From assembly GCF_018873765.1 (NCBI RefSeq), contig NC_057918.1, positions 64,606,871-64,670,870 on the forward strand: DNA of 64,000 nucleotides, in the 5' to 3' direction. Shown here in pieces: positions 35,101 through 47,000 of the stretch. The notes beneath the pieces are model-generated. The model was not told the origin of the DNA. It searched no databases and was given only the letters and a program-made list of their open reading frames with translations. Both the position numbers and the translations under genes were made by a program. Position 1 is the stretch's first letter. Each line of letters starts with the position of its first letter. This DNA comes from Telopea speciosissima. Taxonomy: Eukaryota > Streptophyta > Magnoliopsida > Proteales > Proteaceae.

Positions 35101-38100
35101 TTGTAATTTAGATTGCCCAGAGATGGTTCCCCCTGCAAAAGTTAACAAATAACCCGAAGTAGACTTCCTTCTGTCAATATCTCCTGCCATATCTGAATCT
35201 GTATAGCTCTCCACCATGATTGATGAATTTTCAAAGCATAAACAAACTTTAGATGTTCCTCTTAAATACCTTAGAATCCATTTTACAGCTTCCCAATGTT
35301 GCTTACCTAGATTTGCTAAGTACCTACTGACAACACCAGTGGCATGTGCTATGTCGGGCCTTGTACATACCATAGCATACATCAAACTCCCTACAGCTGA
35401 AGTGTAGGGGATCTTCTCCATTTCTTTCTTTTCTGTATTGCTAGTTGGAGACAACTTAGCACTCAACTTGAAATGGCTAGCTAATGGTGTACTCACAGGC
35501 TTTGCTTTCTTCATGTTGAATCTTGCAAGTACTGTCTCAATGTACTTTTCTTGTGATAGACATAACTTCTTGTTCTTCCTATCACGCTTGATTGTCATGC
35601 CCAAAGTCTGTTTTGCAGCCCCTAGGTCCTTCATGTCAAAGATCTTGTTTAATTCTTTCTTCAACCTGTCAATCAAGTTAGCATCTGGACCAACAATGAG
35701 CATATCATCAACACACAACAAGAGAATAATAAAGGAAGAATCAAGTTAGCATCTTGTCCAACAATGAGCATATCATCAACATACAACGTGTTTGCCTTCC
35801 GCGTGGAGGGGGAGATTGTTGGGATATCCACGCATAAGGCAGAAAAAATAGTCCCACATCAGATATGAAAGGGGATGTGGGTGGATTAATAGGTACTTGG
35901 GCACCCTCTCCTTAACGCCTAACTTTTGAGGATGAGACCCAAGTTCCTAACATTTTCCTAGCTAAACTATCTATTCTTGCTCAAAGTTGGGAGAATAGTA
36001 ATGGCTAGAGTACCGGTACACTGCATTGACTTACACGGGATGCATGCCAATACACTCGGGGGGGGGTTGTATTTGATTGAATTAGATTCTGAAATTTGGC
36101 TAGTCTAGACCACATCCTCTTTATCCAACAGTTGGAATGAACACATCATCTATCCACGTAGTAGAATAGGTGTCTTGTGATGTTTTGAAAATTAACAAAC
36201 CCTTTGTGACAATAATATTTCACCTTTTAGTAAGCATACTAATTGTTGGGAATAGTCCCACAATGGTTAACCGGGACCTTGGAGTTGGCCCGTTACACTT
36301 TGGAGATATCTCCACTTATGAGCTTACGCTTTTAATTAGGAAGCTTCAACATTGTATTAGAGTACCATCACTTGGTCCTCCTTACTGGTAACTGCCACGT
36401 GACCCAAAAAGAGGGGAACACGTGAGGGGGAGTGTTGGGAATAGTCCCACATTGGTTAACCGGGACCTTGGTGTTGGACCTATACACATGGGTGTCATCT
36501 GCACATATGAGGTTATGCTTTTAAGTAGGAAGCTTCAACACTAAACACAATTACAGTCTACATACAAATATCATTAAGAAAGCCACAAGGCATTGACAAC
36601 ACAAAATTTCCCTTGAGGACAAACCGAAGGAGGCTAAGGCATCGACAGCAGTACCACTCTCCCTGTGAGAGTGTCTAATAATTACTTCATCAAAAGTATA
36701 TGGCATAGATAACACAAACTGTGGTTGAAGTTTTTACATTCCTAGGAGCCAAAATTATATTACTACTTAAAATATTATCAAGAGCAGAAATTATGATGCT
36801 TGAACCACCTCCACCCATAGCCATGTGAGCCATCCAAAGGTCTTCATGAGTGGCTCATGCCTTGGCAACATTGGATGTTTGTGAGCCAATAATGATGCAG
36901 GTGTGGTTCAATAGAACCAAAATAAGCTTGCAAGGTAATGGGCCCTAATAACTGAAAATTCAGGACAACACAGAGAAGGAACTTAGGAAATTTAGGGGAA
37001 TGCTGAATAAATCAAAAGGGATTGATTCAATGAGGCTGAGAATTGGTTCGAAAAGGATTGAAGCATGGTCTGGAACTTGCGGCCCTGGTTGGCTAGTTGT
37101 CTCAGGCTTTCAGTGGGATCTAATTAAAGAATATTATGTTTTGGTTAGATTTCTTAATAACAAAGATAATGGCTATGCAGGATTATTAATGAAGAATTTA
37201 TACTTTCAAGAGAAAACAAGTTTGATTCCAGAATGAGGAGACAGACTCAAAATTAACCAAATTCTGGTACGTAACAGTCGCTAAAATAGAGCATGAAAAA
37301 GTTGAAAGCAGGGCATAATGACTGCAAAGCAGAGCAACAACAAGGGATCGAAAGAGGTGGTCTACTATCCTGATGTATGTAGTTACGGAACAGAACTAGA
37401 ACGAAGAAAAGAAAGGAAGAGGAGAGAGAGCATAGTTGTCTAGGCGTCCCCAAGGCGACACCTAGGCGTCCAGGCGCCTTGGTCAACTTGGGCAACTAGG
37501 CGGGCACCTTGGGTGCCTTGTTAGTGTCGCCTTGATTTTGGACCCTCTCCAACGCCTTGGGTTGCCTAGATGCCATGACAAAAACTTTATGGCCATTGCT
37601 TGTAATATGTGCCTGTAAGTGCCACTTCAAAATCCAAATCTTCTTTCCAAACCAACCTCAAAAGCCATGGGATATAATAATGTGCCTGCAATTTAAGTAG
37701 TGGAAACCTATTAAGACTCTAAATTAACTGTACAATCAGACCTATCTTTAAGCAGAAGGAAAATTACAAATGTACCACCCCATTTGCCATTAATCTGTCC
37801 CGCAGAGCTAAACTAAATAAAACTACAAATTTGCTACTTGATTCCAATGATAATCCTGGCCCTTTGTTTAGGCCTGTAGGATGTTGCAGCATTAAATAAA
37901 CCTTGCAAACGGAGGACAAACAAACTTCCATCAACCCTTTAGACTTTAAAGACCTCTGCTCATGTGAGTCATGTGACTACAAATATGTCCCACCCAACTG
38001 AACTAAATAATTATAAATTTTGCTACTTATTTACAGATATTGAACACATACACAATGGGGCTAACTCTGGCCCTTTGTTTAAGCCTTCAGGATGTTCATG

Positions 38101-40964
38101 CATTAAATAATCCTTACCAAACAAAGGACAAACAATCTATCATCAGCCCTTAAGAGACCTCCTAATGCCACTGGTGCTGGGATCCCAGAGGAAGCGCCAT
38201 CAAAATTTAATTTGAAGAGACCACTGGGTGGAAATTAACACATTACCTAGGGTTACACTTTGTAATAGCACAATCAGTAAAAAATAAACATTCATATATT
38301 CCTTAGTAAAATTAAGAATTTGAGTAGTTAAGCCAGCAGGATGTAAGTAGCCACTGCATCTGAAGCAAAAATCATTTCTTAGAAGCCACATATGCCATAT
38401 GTAGAAAGCAATTACTTTTTGTACTGACATTCAATGATCTGACTTAGCATTAGAATTTAGACTTGTACAAACCCAAGAAGTTAAGTCTTCATTATTGGGT
38501 AAAAGATTAGAAGGACAAAGAAGGTTCAAACCCTTTGAAGCAAAGGAGCAAGTTGTTATTGAGTTAACACATAATTATTACATAGAGTGCAGGAAATAAT
38601 AACTGAACACCTAAACTGCTTAATTTACAAGAATTGGGAACAATATCATGACAGATTTTCCAATGAAATGCTTGATTCTTCCAGACATTTGAAGCTTCTA
38701 TATTTCAATCCAAGGTAAAGAAACTGGTTGAGGATCCATCTTCAAGGATTCATAATCTGAGTTTTAGTGAATTTTCCTTTTGAAGTGAGACCCCAAACCT
38801 TACAATCAGGTTGCCAAATATTTGAATTGGTGTATTGAGGATTTGTTGGGCTTCTTCAAGAGCCCAAAAATTGCAAATGACCTCACTAGTTCAAGAATGA
38901 GAGTCATTGTCAATTAAATCTACAACAGTAAAAGTATTGCCAAGGACAGGGGCTGGAAATAAACTAGGAACCAAGTTATCATCGTATAACCTAATCTACA
39001 GTTTTAGGTGACTTGATCTGCTTTGCACGTAATAATCTTACATTGAATATGTAGGGTAGAAGTCAAGGGTAAGAGTTAGAAGTACATGAGCATATACGTG
39101 CCTACCTAGTTAGAGTATTAATGTCATACCTGCTTCTATTCCTGTTCTTCTTTCTCACCTGTTCTCCATCTGGTTTTTTTTTCCCCTTTGTAGGTTAAGG
39201 AGTTGTGAGCCTGAGTTTCTTGTTTCCACACCTGAGAGGCTTTTGGAGCTTATTTCTTCGAAGGCTATTGACATAACTGGGGTCTCTTCATTGGTAAGGC
39301 ACTCTCTTTGTTGTATTGATTTTTTTTAGGGTAGGGTACTAATAATGCCATGCAATATATTTCATTTGATCCGAAATAATTGTAGTTCTCATATACTTCG
39401 ATAGATCCCAAATGTAGTTCTCATATGCTTTGATACTGATAAACCATGCTATTACTTTTCTCTAGAGAATTATAAGATGCTATATTTCTTCACTGCTTAA
39501 TCATAACTTCTGATTGCTACACAGCATTCTTCATTCCTCACTGAGATAAGGACTAGTACATTTTATTGTACATTGAGGTTCTGTTCTGATGGTACCTCCC
39601 TACTTTTTCTTTGGAAAGTTCTCGTGAAGTTTAAATGGGTTAAGTTGCATGGCTGTGATCCAACTAAGTATGCTTTCTATTGTACTCTTGAGACACTGTT
39701 TTCCGTTGTTCAACCTTTTACATTGTGCATTCTGCAGGTTGCTCCCGTTCGAGGACCTTTTTTATTTCTTTATTTTATAGTGATAACAAATTGGTCTTCC
39801 ATTTTTATATTAATATAATTCAAGGCGCCAGCTCGCGCAGCTGGAAAGAACCAGGCTTGTTGTTGCCAGGTCATGGGATTGAATCCACCTTCATCTGATT
39901 GGGTTGGGGGGTTTTCCTTGTAATGTCACAAAAGTGGTAGCACAAAAAAAAAAAGGATGTTAATATAGTTGACAGCATATCTACCTTATCTAAGCCCTAC
40001 CCAAACTACTTGAGCTTGATAAAGTGATAAACTAATCCTGTTCTGCCATTGCACTCTATTTCGGGCCATAACATCTGCAAATACAATTGATAGAAGTAAT
40101 AAAGCATTATGATTGTGATGCAGTCAAGCAAACCCTAGATCTCTATTAGAAATTAGGGCTATGAATGGCATAACATGACTCCAGTTCTAAGGAGATTTTC
40201 TGTTGAATCAAGGGCTGACAAGCTTACCAGTTTTGATATTCCAGCAGCTTGCAATGGGAAAGAAAGAGAGAATAAAGAAGAGAGGAATGAGAAGAGATAG
40301 GGGGCTGTTTTGGGACTGTTAATAGCAGGGTTTTAAGTATCGATGATTATTGTATCAGCCAATATGTATCGGTATTGGTGGGTATCGATACGATACTTTT
40401 TATTTAAAATTAATTTGTATCAACTGATACAGATCGATACAGGTAATACACTCGATATGCCTCCTTTAAACCTGCAAGAAAGAAACCATGAGTGAGATAC
40501 GAAACCAAGATCAACCGAAGGTCTTGGAATAAAGTTGCAGATTTCTTTTTGTTTGGTCAATTTTTTTGTTTTCTTTTTCTTTCTTCCTTTATGCATCAGT
40601 AGATTAGGTAAAACGACTCAACTCCTTGCGTCAAGCTGATATATATTTCACATATTGCATAATAAGGTGTTATATGCTTCAAACCTGTATGGTTGTTGCA
40701 TAGTGACCTCGTGGTCGCAGGTTCGAGTCGGGAAACAGCATCTCTGCGAAGCTGGGGTTACGGCTGCATACATTATGACCCTCCCCAGACCCCGTAGTGG
40801 TGGGATATGCTTCAAAACTGCATTTTAATGTATCATAAACACATCCATGCAATTCTTGACCATTTCCATGTATATCTTTAGTATACGTAGTGTCTCTCCA
40901 ATACGATATCCGATACCGATACTTAAATCCTTGGTCAATAGTACCCTTGAAATGTAGCATGAAG

Positions 40965-41006
<42 letters not shown>

Positions 41007-44000
41007 GTAGGGGAGAAGAGTCACAGCTCACACACTTTACCCAATTACATAATCTGATAGAGAATTACATTTTACATATAAATACTCAAAAGGTAAAAAC
41101 CTAGTGAACTTCAAACACTTTAAACAAATTCTATATAAAGTTAAATAACCACAAAAGCCCTGATAGCCTTAAACACTAACATTGACTCATAAAAGGACTC
41201 CTAATCTCTCTTTTATACTGACTTAATTAATTTGACTCAAAACGAAAAACGAAACTCTATCTAGCTAATAAATATGCTAATCTAACTCCAACACCAAGAC
41301 ACTAGTCTCATGTACCCATTGTGGACCTAAAATTTGAACCATATGCTTGGGCCCATTTCAGGTAAATACACTAGCCTATAACCAAGTACTAGCAAAATAA
41401 GACCAATTTTTGGATGGGACCTTCATATTGTCATCAGTCTTGATCACAGGCTGATCCACCAGTACTTTTCAATTTTTGGATGGGATCTGCATATTGTCAT
41501 CGTCACCTATTATTGCTACCCTTAGCTTCCTGTGTAAGTATAGAATCAAACATTCTTGGTGCAATGTACAATTAATTACTGCAACAAGTATAGCAGATAT
41601 TCATGCATTGAGCTCATATTTTTTTTCCTTTATTGTTATAAATTGGTAGTCCATTCCTCTCCTCTCCTCTCCACCCCCCAAAAAAGCAATGGTTTAAATT
41701 TCTCTTTCCACCTCTGGTTCCTGTTATTTGCTCATAATTCAGTTTTGATCCTTGACAGGTTGTAGATGGATTGGAAGCTTTTGTTGAGGGAGAATTTCTA
41801 GAGAAGATAAAATCCATTAGACAATCCATTTCTGGAGATCCACAAACAGTTCTTTTCAGTAATTGCTTTGAACATACCTCTTCTTCAGTGGTGCAGGATC
41901 TTTTGGTGGGACCAATCAATCGATTATCTCTTAACAAATCTACAACTAGTCAAAGTGCATACATTGTTCAGTACATACATATGTCTGCCTCAGAAAGTGG
42001 AAAGCTATCAGAGGTTTGTAAATTAATACGTTCAAATCCTCATTCTACATCCTTGAATATATAGTGCAGAGGATAGTGTTACCACAAGAGACTAATGTTT
42101 CATATCTTATATATCTTGTTGATTGTTTCTATAGTCTGTTGTGGTTGTTGTATCTTTTTAAGGAAGAAGATATTGAGGTTTGCCATTAAATTACTAAAGT
42201 TATCGGCATATAGTATTATGCTTTTATAAGTCAGCTTATTCTAAAAGCCTATGACTGTTGGTGGAAACTAATTAAAGGATGTGTCCGCTAGAGAAAGATA
42301 CTAAGATGTTACAATATCAAAAACCTTGTAACCAGATTAGAGAGAGAGAGAGAGAAGAGAAAGAGAGAAGAAGAGAAGAAGGAGAAACAAAGCTTTCTCA
42401 TACAGGTTATAGATTTTAGTCATACTCTTCTCTGGTGAATATGTCTTTTTCAAATCATCCCACACTCCCTTTGCAGTAGTGTGAAACATGACATTGGCAG
42501 CAATGTCAAGCTCCATACTACTCCATAACCAAATGAGAATAATCTCATTGTCCTGCTTGACCCATTCATTATAATCTTTGGAATCTGATGCAGGAGCACT
42601 TGAAGTAATATAACAGAGCTTATTCTTAGCCATAATGTAAACTCGAACACCTTGAGCCCAAAGCAAGTAATTGGAGTTGCCTTTGAGCTTGATAGAAGTA
42701 ATCTGAACATTAACATTGTCCGTAGTATTCTTGTTCTCAACCATGTCACAAGAAAAAAAATAGCAACTCCAAAAAATCGATAGCAAGTAATGTGATGACA
42801 AATCCAGAAATCGATTTGGATTAAAGAGGTAATAGGAGCAGTCCAAATACACCCAAAAAAAAAAAAGGCTGGAAAGCACAACCAACAATAGGACAGGCTC
42901 CACCATAATAAAGGAATTCCAGAAAACCAACCAAGAAGAAATCGACTAGTCAGGGTTTTGGTGAAGTAGTCAAAATCGATGACATAAAATTGCAGAGCCA
43001 AGAAGACCAAAGTAGATTCAGCAACAAGGAGCCACGAATCCATAAGCTTCATAGAAAAAACAACAAAAACAGCAGCCAAAGTGGAGATCGATTTTATCAG
43101 GGTTTTGCTAGAGATCGATCCATCAAGGTTGGAGCAGACTTCAATGTAGATTGCAGTCTGCAGCAGTATCTTTGAGTAAAACCAGGTACAACCGTACAAT
43201 ACACTCCATCTATGAAGGAAGGAGTGATTAATTCATAAGAGATGCAGCATTAGGTGGCAACCACAGGGAGAATCGAAAAAGAGGAGCCAGTAGAGAATGA
43301 TTGGAGAAATTCTCAGATCCGATTACACGAGTGCTCTAATACCATGTTACAATATCAAAAACCTTGTAACCAGATTAGAATAAAGTGAGGATAGATGGTC
43401 CTCTTTCTAATATGCATAGCTTGGTTTAAATATGAGCATCTCACCCCACATGAGAAAACAAATTCTTGAAACTCTGATATTTATTATTTCCTTGGCACCC
43501 ATGACAAAGAAATAACTTGCTTGAATTGATTGTGTCCTTGTTGAAAGCCATAATTTCTACAGCCATTCACCTTCAAATTCATCAAGTACCTCTTTACATG
43601 AGCACATCCAAGGAGTACTTTGTGCATCATCTTCAAGTATTGAACCCTAAAACCTCTTTACATGAGCACATCTCACTCACTCTAGCTGACTAAATGATAT
43701 TGTTTCTCTTCCAAATATATCCATATCAAGTCTTCAGCTTTCCAGCTCAAGTTGCCATTGACAGCAGAATGGAAGGGAGGTAGATGTTCTTGTGTGATGC
43801 CAGATATCCTAGTCACCCTTTTCCACTACCAATACCAAATGGCTTCCCTTGGTACCTCCTACTGTACAACCAGAATTGCACTCACAAAGCTCTTGTATTC
43901 CTGTATTGCACAAACTGTCTTTTGCAGACTATTTGATGTGCCAGCATGGTGCCACCCTAGAGCACCTGAAAATGCTCTTTTGCTACCTCATGTGATTATT

Positions 44001-47000
44001 GGCTATGTGATGCAGTCATGCAGATCATGGACTTCCTAAAATCCAGTGTAGTGGGCCCCCATATGGAGGAGAATTGGTTGTGCACTATGGTAGTTATACA
44101 GATCCTATTTTAGGATCTGTCCCTACTGTTAATGTAGTCCTATATAGGCAAGGCCTAATAGGAGCCAGGTAAGATCAGAGTTCTGGAATTGTTTGCTAAT
44201 TAGGCAGATTTGGGGCTGTTTAGGGTACAACTAGGGTTAGGGTTGGATATTGGGAAAGGGGCTTATAGGGTATTAATGGGCAGGTCTAGAGGGCTATTAT
44301 GGTATAAAAAAGTTAGGGTTTGGATGAGTTTTGAAATTCTGCAATTTTGGGCAGAATTGAATTTTAGGTCAAAATTAGGGTTAAAGTTAGGTTTAGGTTA
44401 GGATTGTCTTATATGGTAATGATAGGCAGGTGTAGGGAAGTCTAATGGTATAGGTTTTATGATGTTTGGGTGAATGGAAGTAGGTTAGATGAGTTGGACA
44501 GCAAGATAAGGTTATTTGGGACAATTCCTAATAGAGGTAGGAGAAGGAGATTCTAGGGTTTAGGGTGGTGGGGGTCTGATGAAACTTGGATTGAGTGTCA
44601 ATAATGATGTAAGGGGTGTATGCTGAAAGTTTTATTTGAAACTGATGGATAGATTTGAAGTTATGGAGGAATCCTAGTTAAGGTAGGAGTGAGAAGAAGA
44701 AGGTTTAAACAAAGTTCAGATTCAAACTTACTAGATTTGAAGAGATCTTCAATGGCAGCAGGTTTGAAGATGAACAATGGGGTCTCCCGATCTTCACGAT
44801 ACAAGGAGTCGATTGGAGATCCACCAATCCCTTCACCTTGATATTGCTCACAAGGCAACCTTGATATTACTCACAAGGCACACTCACGATGGAGCAAAGC
44901 AGCAAGCATAAAACTGAGTTTTTATTAATCAAATTCGTGTTCAATGCTGGTCTCCCTTACAAACTTATATAGAAGACTCAAAATTAGACTTAGACACTAA
45001 AAAGGAAAGGCCTAACCCATTCCTTAACCTACAAGGTAACTTAAACTGACTAGGAAACTGAAATAGACTCAAAATAGAGTTCTAATCCAGCCTAACTAAA
45101 CAACTAAAAGAAAAACTAATAAAATCACTTAAATTGAACCAATTGGATTCAATCAATTTTGAACCGGTTCAATTAAAAACATAAAAATAAGACTAGGTAT
45201 TTGGCTAATCCCGTATGCAACCTATATACCCCTACTCTAGGCCCATTAAAGTGGCCTATTACATAGAAAACCCTTGGGATCAAAGGTCCAACATATATAT
45301 ATCCCAACCCTAGAATTATTCCTAATAAAAGAAGGTTAGTTTGGTGATAATTCTGCATCAACTGTGGGAGCTATTTTAGGAAGTTTTTTATATGCATATT
45401 TAATGCTAACGTGAAGATCTTCTGGTTTTATGAAGTGCAGTTGTTGGTTTCCAATCTTTTAGGAAACTGAATCATTAGCCAGCACCTAACTTGTGTGTAG
45501 GAAGTTTCCTGATTAGCTTGTAATCTTTTATTTCTTGTTATAGTATGTTACTGCTCTACAAATAAAGTGTTAGGCCAGCCCATATGATGGAGAAATACTG
45601 TTTGAGATGTCAGTTCGGTGGTGAAGCTGGATGGGTTGCAGAGATACACTGCGGGAAGCAGTGTTGCTGGGTGAGATGCCTTGCAAGTATGATCATTGTG
45701 ATTGAGGCTTCGGTGGGATACCCAAGTCTTATACTTTTTATCTTTTCCTTCATATGTAAAACAGAAAAAATTTCGTTTGTCCCTATATCATCGATCATGT
45801 TGCAATTTGATCTCCCACTGGTTCAAATCGATTCGGCATTATTATGTATAATAAGCTAGAATCATCCAAAATTGGAAAAGCAATCTTAATGCAGGCTCGG
45901 TTCAAAAACTAGACTTGGTTTTAGTTTTAGATTGGTTTTCACTTTAGTTTTTGATATTTTTATTTGTAGCGGCCTGAAATATAAAGCCAAAACTTAGGTG
46001 TAAAGAAGATGGACAAAATTTAGTATTCTATTGAGTAAATAGCTAATTGTGTCCCATGTCAAGAGTCCAAGTTTAGGGATTTTGTCTTTAGCTGTCCAAG
46101 AGTCCTAATGTTAGACATATTAAGTTAGAAGAAGTTTGAGTCAGTTTAGTATATTTTAGAAGTCGACAGCAGGATATTTTGAGTTTGATTATTTTATTTA
46201 GAGTAAGAGAGTGATCAGGGCCCCTTTTGGTAGTTCTTCTGCGGAGTGTTTTTTTAGTGTATTTTGTTCTGTGGGAGTGGAAAAAGAGTGGAAATGCGTT
46301 TGGTTTGTCCCGTTTGTTTTTCTACTCTTCCGGAGTGAACTGGGCATAAGGAGAATGGAGTAGAAAAGAAACAAAAAACAGGAAGAAACATGCTTCTCCA
46401 TTCTTGGAACACTTCTTGGAGAATTGCAAGAAACAAAAAACCAACATATACCACAAGAATGACAACTTTGTCCCCACGACGACGAACAAAAATAGATTGA
46501 TCAGAGAAGCACTAAGTGAATCCATATCCACCAACAACTTTTAAACTTATCAAACCAGGTGCGAAGAGATTGTTTCAGCCCATAGATTGCCTTGTGAAGT
46601 CACACACTTGGTAGCACGTGGAGATAATTTATCAATACCAGGTTGAAGGCTATGAACAAAGCACACGCAACTGAACACCTGTGGAGGTAAGCCAAATAGA
46701 GAAGCATGAGGAAAAACCACGGAAAAGGGAGATTGTTTTTTAAGAACAACATATGGCATGCGATTAATCAAATAACAAATAGTGTGGACCGCATCACTCC
46801 ACAAGTATTTAAAACATGCATATAAAACATTAAGGAACAGGCAACCTCTAGTAAATGCTGGTTTTGCCATTTAGCAACACCATTCTGTTGAGTAGTGTCA
46901 AGAACGACTAGTTTGATGTATCATGCCATGAATAGAACTAAACTCAAATATTTCGTGTTGGGTATATTCTACAGCATTATCTGAACTTTAATTGACACAC

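Larger units (their letters stand above)
33545..39193 (+). other. Intron 3 of the helicase-like gene (5.6 kb)
   Basis: Donor GTGAGT, acceptor TTTGTAG. Contents: copia LTR and pol remnants (33937-35787), an orphan LTR (35817-35952), a 297-bp TRIM (36244-36540), an AGGCG-rich patch (37435-37560) and decayed LINE RNase H pieces (about 37790-38440, minus strand). 36541-37430 and 38441-39190 show nothing recognisable. Confidence 0.75.
39294..41758 (+). other. Intron 4 of the helicase-like gene (2.5 kb)
   Basis: Donor GTAAGG, acceptor TTGACAG. Contains two SINEs (39821-39959, 40684-40804), TATCGG repeat blocks and a (GA)n tract at 40969-41000. 41040-41750 holds nothing recognisable. Confidence 0.75.

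Noticed and set aside
33932-35957. TTTTC at 33932-33936 and 35953-35957, as if one LTR element ran 33937-35952
   Set aside because: The two outer ends are different LTRs on opposite strands, so the matching 5-mer is probably chance.
44215-44410. TTAGGGTT-like words, possible interstitial telomere repeat
   Set aside because: Only two tandem TTAGGG-like units; plant telomeres are TTTAGGG arrays.
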